Positions 31,361 through 43,087 of a stretch of DNA of 64,000 bases are shown here, piece after piece; the first letter of the stretch is position 1; the number at the start of each line of letters is the position of its first letter. The translations under genes were made by a program, and so were the position numbers. Source of the stretch: Chlorops oryzae (taxonomy: Eukaryota; Arthropoda; Insecta; Diptera; Chloropidae); the NCBI GenBank assembly GCA_020466095.1, contig CM035807.1, forward strand, positions 44,795,100 to 44,859,099, read 5' to 3'. The notes beneath the pieces are model-generated. The model was given only the letters and a program-made list of their open reading frames with translations, was not told the DNA's origin and did no database searches.

Positions 31361-34028
31361 CTTATACGCGAAACAGATAGTAAACAATACAAAAGGCTCA
31401 GTTCACATTCTGTTCATTTTTAAAGTTTAAATTGGTTTTAGCTTTAAAGATAGGTTTAAAATAGAATTTAAGTTTTATGTTTTTTAAGCCAGTTTTACCA
31501 ACATACACAATTCGAACTGAAATATACATATGAACGAGCGAAGAATATACCAAAAATAAAAGTTCGTTTTTGTCATTTTCAGCGAAAATCCTCATAAAAT
31601 TAGAACGACGCAACGGATTTTTTTTTGTTTTAGGCTCAAAACTTTTTCAATTGATTGTTCTTTCATTCAAAGTATTAAGACCTGGAATACCAGCCTTGGT
31701 TCGGAAATTATAACCATTTGAATTTCAAGTTTTTAAACAAAATCGCTAAAAATTGTAAATCAGCATCGCGTTTTTTGCCCTATAGCTTCTAAGTTACTGA
31801 ATCAATTCCAAATTTGTGTATAAAGGATATGTTGCGTTGTCATTCCTCTTTCATATGAGTACCAAAAACTTTGAAATAGGTTAAGGCATATAGGGTCTAC
31901 GACCTCATTATTGACATAGACTATAGGTAAAAATGTCAAAAACCGTTATTTAACGATTTCTCAAAAACTTGACGTGATAGAGAAAAACGGGTACCAGATT
32001 CGGAATCAGCACGAAAAATTCCTATAGGGTCGCTATCCAGTTTTTCTGGTCCAAAAGTTGGCCTTTATTTGTAAACTTGTGTTATTGACTTTTATTTAAG
32101 TAAACTAGAATGGTGTGTCGTTGAATTAAATTTCCTTTATTATATTTTGTTATCAAACCAAACAAAAGTGTTATTTTAACTTCCAACTGAAAATATTCAT
32201 TAACTTTTATTTTCTTTCCTTTTATTTTGATGCACCTGAATTATATCGTCGTTCACAAGTTATTCTGTTCTACATATATGACAAATTTGTGTTTTTGGTA
32301 ATTTGCGTTTAAAGTTTGGTCGTCAGTTACAAAAAACTGAACCGAAAAAGTTGTCGACAGCTTTTTACCAGTGAAAGTTATAGTGTTTGTCAATTTTTAA
32401 GTTAAAAAAAATTCCGTTTTTGGACACGATTTCACGACCAGGACGCGTTTAAAAAAATTGTGAGATAAGAAATGAAAATGAAGGTGTTTTACTCAACAAA
32501 AACTTTATTCAATATCACATTCAAATAAATTAATAATTAAACTCAATCTTATAAATATATTTCAATAAGATCATTTAACCCTTGAACGCTAAATTTGTAT
32601 TTACTCTTATTATTGTTTTTAGTTTATTCTAATTAGAAAAAAAAAAATCTGCTTTAAAATCAGTATTAAGAAGGAAATAAAAAGTATTTTCGGGTCTTAT
32701 ACGCGAAACAGATAGTAAACAATACAAAAGGCTCAGTTCACATTCTGTTCATTTTTAAAGTTTAAATTGGTTTTAGCTTTAAAGATAGGTTTAAAATAGA
32801 ATTTAAGTTTTATGTTTTTTAAGCCAGTTTTACCAACATACACAATTCGAACTGAAATATACATATGAACGAGCGAAGAATATACCAAAAATAAAAGTTC
32901 GTTTTTGTCATTTTCAGCGAAAATCCTCATAAAATTAGAACGACGCAACGGATTTTTTTTTGTTTTAGGCTCAAAACTTTTTCAATTGATTGTTCTTTCA
33001 TTCAAAGTATTAAGACCTGGAATACCAGCCTTGGTTCGGAAATTATAACCATTTGAATTTCAAGTTTTTAAACAAAATCGCTAAAAATTGTAAATCAGCA
33101 TCGCGTTTTTTGCCCTATAGCTTCTAAGTTACTGAATCAATTCCAAATTTGTGTATAAAGGATATGTTGCGTTGTCATTCCTCTTTCATATGAGTACCAA
33201 AAACTTTGAAATAGGTTAAGGCATATAGGGTCTACGACCTCATTATTGACATAGACTATAGGTAAAAATGTCAAAAACCGTTATTTAACGATTTCTCAAA
33301 AACTTGACGTGATAGAAAAAACGGGTACCAGATTCGGAATCAGCACGAAAAATTCCTATAGGGTCGCTATCCAGTTTTTCTGGTCCAAAAGTTGGCCTTT
33401 ATTTGTAAACTTGTGTTATTGACTTTTATTTAAGTAAACTAGAATGGTGTGTCGTTGAATTAAATTTCCTTTATTATATTTTGTTATCAAACCAAACAAA
33501 AGTGTTATTTTAACTTCCAACTGAAAATATTCATTAACTTTTATTTTCTTTCCTTTTTTTTGATGCACCTGAATTATATCGTCGTTCACAAGTTATTCTG
33601 TTCTACATATATGACAAATTTGTGTTTTTGGTAATTTGCGTTTAAAGTTTGGTCGTCAGTTACAAAAAACTGAACCGAAAAAGTTGTCGACAGCTTTTTA
33701 CCAGTGAAAGTTATAGTGTTTGTCAATTTTTAAGTTAAAAAAAAATTCCGTTTTTGGACACGATTTCACGACCAGGACGCGTTTAAAAAAATTGTGAGAT
33801 AAGAAATAAAATGAAGGTGTTTTACTCAACAAAAACTTTATTCAATATCACATTCAAATAAATTAATAATTAAACTCAATCTTATAAATATATTTCAATA
33901 AGATCATTTAACCCTTGAACGCTAAATTTGTATTTACTCTTATTATTGTTTTTAGTTTATTCTAATTAGAAAAAAAAAAATCTGCTTTAAAATCAGTATT
34001 AAGAAGGAAATAAAAAGTATTTTCGGGT
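31361..34028 (+). repeat. Tandem duplication of a 1.33-kb unit (two copies)
   Basis: Unit 1 is 31361-32695 and unit 2 is 32696-34028 (periods 1335 and 1333). I saw only four or so small indels between them, so identity exceeds 99%. Each unit contains one half of the palindrome described above. A 71-codon frame on the minus strand is repeated identically in both but has no protein features. The origin (non-autonomous element or young satellite) is unknown. Confidence 0.9.
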
Positions 34029-36583
34029 CTTATATAAAAATTTCCGTTCCAGAGTTAAGGTAAGAATAGTTGAGTAAAATAAGTTTCTGCCATAAAATAA
34101 AAATATATAAAAAACCAATCAAATTCATTAAATGATGAATTTTTGAATGCGATTCAACGAAGATAAATTTGATTTGCCAACAAAAAAATTATAAAAAGTT
34201 ATTATATGTAGTACGCCACTGCCTATAGGAGTATCCGCTATCTTTCCACGCCCACTTGGTCTTACTAATGTCTCCGTGCGTCTCCATACCATAGTTCAAT
34301 ACCATAACTTAACTCCTTCGACAACAAAAGTGTATACAGACAGACAGACATGGCCTACGTAACCTTCTGCGACATTGATCATTTCTGAAGGAAATCAACG
34401 CAGAATGTTTCAGGTATAGAAACTAACGAAAAAGACTTAAAACTTAATTCGAAATTTATTTAGTCTTGCATATAGAACAAAATATATAAAGGATTTTTTA
34501 TTTAGTATTTTTAGTCCATTTTTCTTCTATATGCACAATTTTTTCATTTAGAACAGAATGGGAACGAAGCTTGTCACCAAAGTGATTAAAGCACAATCTT
34601 GATGTCTCATATTTCAAAAACTATGTGTAACTTGGTTTGCTACAAAATTGAAAAATATTAGAAAAAATTCCATCAGAGTTCCGAAAAAAGCATTTATATA
34701 ATTTTGAATACCATTGCTCTTATAAAACTTATTTTTCTCCAAAATAGTCTCAATTAAATAAAATTTTAAAAACTTTTGTATTGTGATAAGATTCTTTTTT
34801 AATTTTGCTTCAAAAATAGCAAACAATTTTGTAATATAATTTCAGTTTTGTGACTATACCAGGCATCTCCAAAATGGGAAAGGCATTTGTGTTAGTGAGC
34901 AAGAGAGCGAATGCGCTGAAAAAAATTTCAACACTAATTGCGTGCGCTCAATAAAATTTTGAGTTTCCATAACTTGTTAGTAAAAAATAAAATAATTTTC
35001 ATAAATCCATGAAATAAAGATTACTAGCGTGGAAAAACTTAACAAATAACAAATATTCGGCTATATAAAGGTGTCATGTTCAATTCATTTTTCAATGTCT
35101 ACCACACCGCCACAATTTCTTATCAAAAGAATACTTTTTAAATGTTTTGCGCTTAGTTTGTTGCGCTGCTTTGAACAAATGTATTTCAAATCTGAAAATA
35201 TTTGTTCACAAAAATATGTTGATGGGAAAAACGATAAAAGCCTTAAAGAAATTTCTCAAAAGCATTTAGGATCATAAAGTAGGCTTTGCATTCCATTTTG
35301 ATAAAATATTTTTTGTGTTTTTTAACAAAAAGGGTTGCGCAGATCCGCTCGAAGTGTTTTCGTCGGGCGTTGCTACCGACTAAAGAAAGAGCGTAAGGCA
35401 TACGTGTGAAGTGAGCGAGAACAATTTTTCTATGGGGGAGGTCTCTGGACTATACCCAATGGGAAATGGTAAGCAAAGTAAGTTGAACATTCAACAAAAC
35501 TACCCATTTGTACATCGATCTCCTTGGAAAACCGTGTTTTAAAATTCTAATTGAAACCGCGATTTCAATTAGAATGGTAATGGTAATGAAGTTGTAAATC
35601 CAAACAGTAAGAGAAAATTTTAAAGACCTTACTGTTCAACCCAGTCGGACTTCTTCAAGCCTTACCACGGTGCCCTTTAACGAATTTACATGAATAGTTC
35701 GTACACCTTGAGTTTTTTTTTGCTGACTATTGAAATATGTTGCTTCTACATCATTTAAAACCTTAAATCAAAATCTTCTATCCAGGGCTTTCTGAGAAAA
35801 TTTCATTTTAATTTTTTTTATCCACCTGATTTTTATTTACAAAAAATTTTTATTTCAATACATAAGTCATACTATATACAAATGAATTTGGTTATTTATC
35901 GATTAAGATAGTGTTTCATTTTTGACCAGCAAAATTTTTTACACAAAATGGCCGAAGACTCGTTTTTGATTTGTTTATTAAATGCATTTTTATTATTTTT
36001 CAATTCTCAAATTTATTACAAATGTAAGCTGTTGTAGAAGCTGACAGCTCGTGGAAGTCGTTAAGCATAATCTGGACGACTAGGTAATACTTTGTTAAAT
36101 TCTCATACAAACTATAAGAAATCAAAATGAACCGACTCCATAGCCTGTTCGCTAAAATAACCTAGTCCTCTGTCAGCATTTTCACAAAACTGTTCGATAT
36201 CGAAAAATTCTGCATGGAATGTGAAACTGAAGCGTTGTCCTGGGAAAAAGCTTGCTATTCCCAACGCGAATTTACGTATGGCAGTCCTACCTTTAAAGGA
36301 AATTCATGTAAGAAACTGTTGGAAAACATTAAGGGTCCTCATTCAGCAATGTGACGTATGTAATGTTAGTAGTTTTACTCAACATCTGTCAAACTGTATA
36401 AGCGCACTGTTAATGTCAGGGACAATTAAGGGCTGACGTACCTGTTCTTGAAGATGAAGATGTGGAGGAACTCCGGTTGGTTTTTAATTTTTGTTTGCCG
36501 GCGGTTGCGCGAAGCGATTAAAAGTTCTTAATGTTAATTTTGTTCTTAAATTTTTCACTAACTTTGTCCTTTGTAGATATATA
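34029..36583. other. No gene recognised
   Basis: Mostly AT-rich intronic sequence with short frames only. A CAGACAGACAGACATGG word at about 34339-34360 is a short simple repeat. No element could be assigned. Confidence 0.45.
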
Positions 36584-37640
36584 ACAGGTTGGCTGATAAG
36601 TCCCCGGTCTAACAAAGAAAAACACATTTTTTTGTCAAAACTCGTTTTTATTATTCAACATAGTTCCCTTCAAGAGCGATACAACGATTATAACGACCTT
36701 CTAATTTTTTGATACCATTTTGGTAGTACTCCTTCGGTTTTGCCTCAAAATAGGCCTCAGTTTCGGCGATCACCTCTTCATTGCAGCCAAATTTTTTCCC
36801 TGCGAGCATCCTTTTGAGGTCTGAGAACAAGAAAAAATCGCTGGGGGCCAGATCTGGAGAATACGGTGGGTGGGGAAGCAATTCAAAGCCTAATTAATGA
36901 ATTTTTGCCATCGTTCTCAATGACTTGTGGCACGGTGCGTTGTCTTGGTGGAACAACACTTTTTTCTTTTTCATATGGGGCCATTTTGCCGCGATTTCGA
37001 CCTTCAAACGCTCCAATAACGACATATAATAGTCACTGTTGATGGTTTTTCCCTTCTCAAGATAACCGATAAAAATTATTCCATGCCCATCCCAAAAAAC
37101 AGAGGCCATTACTTTGCCAGCGGACTTTTGAGTCTTTCCACGCTTCGGAGACGGTTCACCGATCGCTGTCCACTCAGCCGACTGTCGATTGGACTCAGGA
37201 GTGTAGTGATAGAGCCATGTTTCATCGATTGTCACATATCGACGCAAAAACTCGGGTGTATTGTGAGTTAACAGCTGCAAACATCGCTCAGAATCATCAA
37301 CACGTTGTTGTTTTTGGTCAAATGTGAGCTCGCGCGGCACCCATTTTGCACAGAGCTTTTTCATATCCAAATATTGATGAATGATATGACCAACACGTTT
37401 CTTTGATATCTTTAAGGCCTCTGCTATCTCGATCAACTTCATTTTACGGTCATTCAAAATCATTTTGTGATTGTTTTTGATGTTTTCATCGGTAACCACC
37501 TCTTTCGGGCGTCCACTGCGTTCACCGTCCTCCGTGCTCATTTCACCATGCTTGAATTTTGCATACCAATCAATTATTGTTGATTTTCCTGGGGCAGAGT
37601 CCGGAAACTCATTATCAAGCCAAGTTTTTGCTTCCACTGA
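36584..37640 (-). mobile_element. irritans-type mariner (Himar1-like), 5' truncated
   Basis: The 3' terminal repeat starts ACAGGTTGGCTGATAAGTCC at 36584 after a TA. The transposase runs on the minus strand to about 37640, where homology to mariner ends abruptly; the first 240 bp or so of the element, including the other terminal repeat, are missing. The sequence beyond belongs to a Tc1-like relic. Confidence 0.9.
36651..37640 (-). pseudogene. Mariner transposase (irritans subfamily), truncated
   Basis: Very close to the Himar1-type transposase from EAKTWLDNEFPDSAPGKS (about 37635) to the C-terminus at 36651. The D,D34D catalytic motifs are present: TIDETWLYHY (about 37220), HQDNAPCHKS (about 36950) and YSPDLAPSDFFLF (about 36850). 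One break near 36890 separates the N- and C-terminal frames. The first 20-odd residues are replaced by unrelated sequence, so no active enzyme is expected. Mariner transposases cut and paste DNA at TA targets. Confidence 0.92.
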
Positions 37641-38348
37641 CGGACAAAAAGGGTCCTGTTTTCCGGACTCGCCTCCCAGACCAACTTTTGAAGCCATTCC
37701 CGGATAGTTCGGAATGTAGTTAAGCCATCCACTTCAAGTTGCAGTCCATTTGAACTTTTAAAAGTGTTTTGCTCGGAACATTAGTCAAGCCCCTTGTCGA
37801 AAATGTTTGAAAATGTTCGTTTTCTTCCTATTGTGTCTAGTTTTTGGACATGATGGAAAGCATCGAAGACCTTATTTTAAGAGCACTGCATGATATTTGA
37901 TATTTGTCTTAGCGACTTTCCTCGATTCTTAATTTTCTGCACTATTTTTCTTTCGGCTAAGGTAAAGGACCTTCCACGGCCAATATTGCTTCTCAAAAGC
38001 TATCCCTTGTAGAGTATTATGAGAAATTGATTTGTTTTTAAATAAGGATCTTATTAATCCACCGATAATTGCTTATTTAACTGCTAAACAATGCTACACA
38101 TCTTTTTATCAAAATAAATTAATCGTGTCCCTATTATTTCGCACAACTTAACACGTGTGTTGCCTAGCAAAACAAGCTAGCAAATGGCTCTGCTAGAAGT
38201 TTTGGTAAAAAAAACTCATGTTATCTAAAGTCCCGTTTCAGTACAACATTGTGTAATGAGCAACAGTCGAGAAACTCGTAAGCAACCTTGATTTTTTCAA
38301 CATTAAAAAAAGATTTTGGTACTGTCCCTATTATTTTTCACATGACTG
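37641..38348 (-). mobile_element. Tc1-like element fragment (5' end and HTH region)
   Basis: The end at 38348 reads inwards CAGTCATGTGAAAAATAATA and abuts TA (38349-38350). A second copy of the terminal word (GAAATAATAGGGACACG) lies about 215 bp inside, giving an IR/DR-like end. On the minus strand near 37985-37880 the text GRGRSFTLAERKIVQKI, then RGKSLRQIS, is the paired-like DNA-binding start of a Tc1 transposase; stops follow. The fragment is cut at the mariner breakpoint. Confidence 0.65.
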
Positions 38349-38387
38349 TATGTCACCGCGAGAAAAAATATTCAAAAAGATTAATAC

Positions 38388-38792
38388 TAGTGTCCGACCG
38401 AAGGTTCTGCTTCGGCTTCGGTAATCGGCATAATCGGCAAATTCTTAATCTTCGGCTTCGGCTGGAATAAGCCGAATATTTTAGCCGAATATTTTTGCAT
38501 TTTAATGGAAGTAAAAAAGTCACGATAGATTTTCAATTGCTTCATTGAGACCATTTACACTAGTGAATTATTGCCGTAAATTCTCACTTTGTGGGCGACT
38601 AAAGTGAAAGAATTTAGAGAAAATTTTAGCGGTTTTTTTTTGTGCTTGTCAAATGAATAAAAACTGATTTTGTTTCCTTACTGTAAAATGTTTTGCATTC
38701 GGCTTCGGCCTTCGGTCTTCGGCCGAAGTCTTCAACTCTGCCGATTGTTCGGCTTCGGCTTCGGCTAAAAATCCACCTTCGGTCGGACACTA
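38388..38792. mobile_element. 405-bp hAT-type MITE
   Basis: The ends are TAGTGTCCGACCGAAGGT and the inverse ACCTTCGGTCGGACACTA, with a perfect 8-bp target duplication ATTAATAC (38380-38387 and 38793-38800). Both subterminal regions are full of CTTCGG/GCCGAA repeats that can pair with each other. No ORF. Confidence 0.93.
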
Positions 38793-38831
38793 ATTAATAC
38801 TCATGAAATCAAGACAACGGGCAACAAAATA

Positions 38832-39783
38832 TTGAATAAACTGAAAATAGCGCTATTGCCACGTTTGACTGAAATAAGTAGTTTAAATAAGATACAAATA
38901 AATTATATTTTGATAAGGTTTCATGACGATCCAATAACTGGTGGCCACAGTGCAGCGTCTCGAACCGTGTCGAAAATCCGGAGATACTACTCTTGGAAAG
39001 GCATAACGAGAGACATTTTAAGATATGTAAAATATTGCGAAAAACGTCAAAAATTGAAGGTTACGAAACATAATAAACCCCCCTCAATTTTGACACCTAC
39101 ACCAGCAACCTCCTTTGGAATAGTTCTAGTGGATAAAAAAGTTCCATTCCCTAGAACGGAAAAAGGTTATGAATACGCTGTAACAGTAATGTGTGACCTC
39201 ACAAAATACTTGGTGTCAGTTCCCGTAACTACAAATATAATAGCAAAAGCTATTGTAGATTTTTTCATTTTAGTGTATGGTGCTATGAGAACACCAACTT
39301 TTGAAAGAAATTTGTGAAGTTCTCAACATTCAAAAACTCACTTCTCCAGCGTATCATCACCAAACCTTGGGCACTATGGAACGCAACCACAGAACGTTAA
39401 ACCAATACTTGCGTACTTACCTATAAGTAAACAGAAAAATAAGTAAAGAAGTAAAGAGAAAAATTGATCCCATATATAATATCGAAGATTATTCAAAGGA
39501 AATGAAATTTCGATTACATACAGCTCAACAAAGAGCAAAAGAATTAATCGAACATAATAAACTCCAATGTAAATTTTTTGTAGATAAAAAGGCAAAAGAA
39601 CTATAAATTAATGTAGGAGTTGAAATATTAGTGAAATGTGAAGAAGGCTATAAATTAGAAAATAAATACTTAGGTCCATATGTAGTTGTAGAAATCGATG
39701 AACAAAACAACGTTATAATTGAAGATAGTATTAACAAAAAGCAAAAAGTAAATAAGGATAGAATAAAAAGATTTTTCGAATAA
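38832..39783 (+). pseudogene. Integrase (412-like pol, C-terminal part)
   Basis: The HHCC-type zinc region is visible as RFHDDPITGGHSAASRT and YVKYCEKRQKLKVTKH (38925-39065), with one Cys changed to Arg in the CxxC pair. The core begins with GYEYAVTVMCDLTKYLV (39165-39215) and VDFFILVYGAMRTPTF. After a frameshift come the HHQTLGTMERNHRTLNQYL-like text (39350-39412) and the basic C-terminal region up to KDRIKRFFE at 39783. The enzyme would insert element DNA; stops show that it is dead. Confidence 0.82.
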
Positions 39784-39977
39784 TATAGCAATTTAGTAGC
39801 AGATCTCCAAGTAGAAGAAAAATAAAGGGAAAAAGCGCTTTCTCTATAGTAATCAACTAATTATTGTTATATACACATGTAATAATAAAAAAAATTGTGT
39901 TTAATCGCAAGAAGTTTGTAATGAAATTATATACAAAATAATATTTTTAAACGCCAGCATTTTAGAGAATTATATAG

Positions 39978-40441
39978 TGTGATCATACTGTTACCACGAT
40001 CACGCTTTAAAATAACGGCAGGTGTTGTGGTCGCAGCTGTGACAGCCTACTGTACATGATCACAGGAGCGACAGTTTACTGTATTTAAATAAGGCATTTC
40101 AATTCATTCTATTTCATATGCCTTTTCCCATGCACAAATATGCTGACGATATGTCTAGCGCATATCCGCTGTGTATGCTGCATGGCTTTCGTTGATCACA
40201 AGTATGCTAAGCCGCAACTTTGTTTATCACGCAGCTATCACATGCGCTGCCTACATTTATGCCAATGTAAATATCCAATACCATCGCATACACTGCTGCC
40301 CTAACGGATATCGCGCTGAGCGCTGCTGCGTCCACTCCAACCTGCTAAGTAAGCAATTATTGTAAGCTAGTGTTAAGACTTGATTGTAAACCAAAAAGCT
40401 GAATAAATAAATTCTGACTTTGACCACACTACAATCTATCA
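39978..40441 (+). mobile_element. BEL/Pao LTR (5' LTR, boundaries approximate)
   Basis: The block begins TGTGATCATACTG and ends about ATCTATCA just before BEL gag. It holds repeated GATCAC words, CTGTATTTAAATAAGG (TATA-like, about 40079) and AATAAATAAA near 40400 as a poly(A) signal. There is no second LTR to fix the ends. Confidence 0.55.
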
Positions 40442-40462
40442 AATTTCTTTCGTGTTAGTATT

Positions 40463-41331
40463 ATGGCTTATTTAAATTTATTTGCTAATTCGAGTCAACA
40501 TGAACCTCCAGAACTTTCTCATATGGGCCTGCGGCTTTCTCAGTGCGACATCGATAGCTTCGACGAAGACAATACGGCATGACCGTCGTTCCGTGATCTT
40601 TTTGAGGCCATTTATATAAGAAATTCGCGATTGAGTCCCGTGTAAAAATTATTCCACTTAAATCAGAAAACCAAGGGGGAAGCAAAATATATTGTGAGAA
40701 ATGCTCCTCTTACAAATGAAAGGTTCGTGATCGCGTGGACGGAGCTTAAAAAAGTTTCGAGAATAAGTGCATTTTAGTGAATACACAGTATCGTATTCTG
40801 TTTAGCGTCGCAGCTATTACGTCCGAATCGAGTAGTGCTTTAAAGTCGATGTAAAGCACGGTAAATAGTTGTTTATCTGCCTTAAAGTTACACGGCGTAG
40901 ATACTAGTTAATGGGACTCAATGTTAGTGTATTTTTATTCGACGCGGTTGCCTAATACGACCCTTGATCTATGGGAACATTCGTTAAGTTCCAAAAATAT
41001 TCTGCCCAAGTGGAAGCAATTTGATGCTATCATAAAAAGTCGGTACCAAACTTTAGAGACCCTAAGCGGTATTAAAGGGATTTCTCAAAAACAAGCAGAT
41101 CCGCCGCGGCCAAAGAACCTTAAATGTCATTCAACTCATGTGTCGACGGCCGCTTGCAAACGTTGTCCGAAAGAAAACCATCCCATTCGGTCGTATCCTA
41201 AGTTTTAAAAAATGAAGGTTGAGGATCGGTTAGCGAGCATTCGAAAATTCGGTTTGTGTATTAATTGTTTTGCTCGCGCTTATTCAGTTAAGGATTGCCA
41301 AAGTAAATATAGTTGTTTTACTTGTCACAAG
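40463..41331 (+). pseudogene. BEL/Pao gag (interrupted by Jockey copy 2)
   Basis: From the ATG at 40463 the frame has PSFRDLFEAIYIRNSRLSPV and KLFHLNQKTKGEAKYIV with stops between (40580-40710), which is characteristic BEL/Pao Gag text. After a decayed part come STRLPNTTLDLWEHSLSS, PKWKQFDAIIKSRYQTLE (40940-41065) and the double zinc region with CKRCPKENHPI (about 41160), then CINCFARAYSVKDC and FTCHK (41255-41331). The Jockey insertion cuts the last knuckle right after CHK; the HHTLLH half is at about 46228. Confidence 0.82.
41320..41331 (+). repeat. 12-bp target site duplication, left copy
   Basis: ACTTGTCACAAG, repeated perfectly at 46214-46225 on the other side of Jockey copy 2. Confidence 0.93.
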
Positions 41332-41535
41332 GTGTCGCCCCATTCAATTTGCGGATTTTGCGGCGCCGTAAATAAAAATAAAGATAAGTATCGTGATAAA
41401 CATACATACTTACGTGTTTTGGTTTAACATCGTAACCCAATTACAGTCATATACAAGACAGAGACAACTGGTCTCTGCAGCTGTTTACAGCTGTCAGCTG
41501 CTCTAAGAAGAAGTGATGCCAATTGATAGATAACC

Positions 41536-43087
41536 TCCACCAAGCAGTAGCCTCGACACAAACCACAAGTATGGAGTACTAAACCTAGCTCAGCAACTTC
41601 CCGCTAGGAAAATTACATCAGATGATGGCAAAATAGACCAGTCCACCAGTTTACAATCAGGTACAAGTCAATTCTCAAACATAAAAAGCCATTTCGAGAG
41701 GCAAAGATCGCACTCCGTTAGTGGAATAAATTTCTATGCAATTAAAGAAAATAGCTCAAACAGCACTCCCAATAGTATTGAACCTGTTTCACCCGCAGCC
41801 ACTATTCCTAGTGCCAAAATTACAAAAAATTTTACCCACACAAATTTAAAAGTTGATTCGGATAGCAACCAAAATAAAATGAATAAAAAAGAAAACGTAC
41901 AGCAGGCGGTGCTGATCGGTATGCATCGATATGTTAATATAACTAAGAGAAAAAGAAGCCCTGCCGGAAAAAATGACACTAGGGCCAAGCTCAACAAAAC
42001 GGAAACTCCTTCTTTCCAAAAAGCCTTAACGGGCAATCGTTTCGCCGCTCTAGCTGAAAATGTGAGCGAAAATTCCGAATCTCAGCCAGAGAAAAAACTT
42101 AAATCGCCTCCAATCTATTTGCGCGAGCGGAGCTCTAGTGCACTTGTTGCCAAATTGGCTAGTCTGTTAGGAAATAACAACTTTCATGTTGTTCCCTTAA
42201 CAAAGGGTAACATACACGAAACAAAAATCCAAACCAACACCGAGGACAATTTCCGCAGGGTTGTAAAAGAGTTTGAATCTACTAATAAAAATTTTTATAC
42301 CTATCAGCTAAAGAGTAGCAAAGGTATCACAGTGGTGATCAAAGGTATTGAAGCAGACGTCGACATAAATGAAATAAAAGATGCGCTGGGAGAAAAAGGC
42401 TTCCACGTTAAATCGGTTATAAATATATTTAATAAATCAAAAGTTCCACAGCCTATGTTCAAAGTTGATCTGTTGCCTGACAACTTAAAGCTTAAAAAGA
42501 ATGAAGTCCATCCTATATATAATTTACAATACTTATTGCATCGCAAAATATCGGTCGAAGAGCCACATAAAAGAAATGGTCCTATTCAATGTACCAATTG
42601 TCAAGAGTTTGGACATACAAAATCTTATTGCACATTGCGCACCGTGTGTGTAATATGTGGCGAGCTTCATCATAGCTCAGTCTGTAATAAAAAAACAATT
42701 GATGATCGCAAATTACTAAAATGCAGTAACTGTGAAGGAAACCATTCTGCGAATTACAGAGGATGTCTAGTTTATCAAGATCTGAAAAAACGAATCAATA
42801 TTAAAAAAGAATCAGCTCGTAATCCTACAAAAAATATTACTGTTTCGGTACCATTATCCTCTCACAACCTTAATTTGAATCCTGTAACTCCAGGAGTTTC
42901 TTATGCAAATGTACTTAAACCTTCGCCCTCTGTTAGCCGTCCTACTAACAACAATAGTAGTCTTGAGATAATGATATCAACTCTAACTCAAAGTTTGTCC
43001 CAATTTATGCAAACAATGCAAAGCTCACTAGACAGAATTGTGCAAATGCAAACACAATTAATGACAGCACTTTTAGCAAAAATATGA
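41536..43087 (+). CDS. Jockey ORF1 (gag-like, zinc-knuckle) protein, copy 2
   Basis: The first in-frame ATG is at 41879 (402 codons to the TGA at 43085), but the frame is open upstream to about 41536 and that part aligns with the N-terminus of copy 1 ORF1, so the original ATG has been lost by mutation. Features: a basic N-terminus (NITKRKRSPAGK), KALTGNRFAALA, a PRE_C2HC-like region at residues about 95-215, and three CCHC knuckles at about residues 237, 256 and 281 (CTNCQEFGHTKSYC, CVICGELHHSSVC, CSNCEGNHSANYRGC). The protein binds element RNA. Its stop overlaps the ORF2 start as ATGA (43084-43087). Confidence 0.88.

Larger units (their letters stand above)
38349..39836 (+). mobile_element. 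412/mdg1-like gypsy element, 3' part
   Basis: Continuation of the gypsy element broken at 27612: integrase and the end of pol, followed by a purine-rich tract (AAATAAAGGGAAAAAGC, about 39822-39838) that would precede the 3' LTR. The LTR itself is not recognisable; a BEL LTR starts at 39978. A 405-bp hAT MITE is inserted at 38388. Confidence 0.72.

Noticed and set aside
31398..32948. An identical 71-codon minus-strand frame at 31398-31613 and 32733-32948
   Set aside because: It lies within the tandem 1.33-kb repeat, has no domain or signal, and is duplicated only because the repeat is duplicated.
41332..41427. C-terminal extension of BEL Gag after CHK
   Set aside because: The sequence after 41331 is the 5' end of the inserted Jockey element, not BEL; the true continuation is at 46226.
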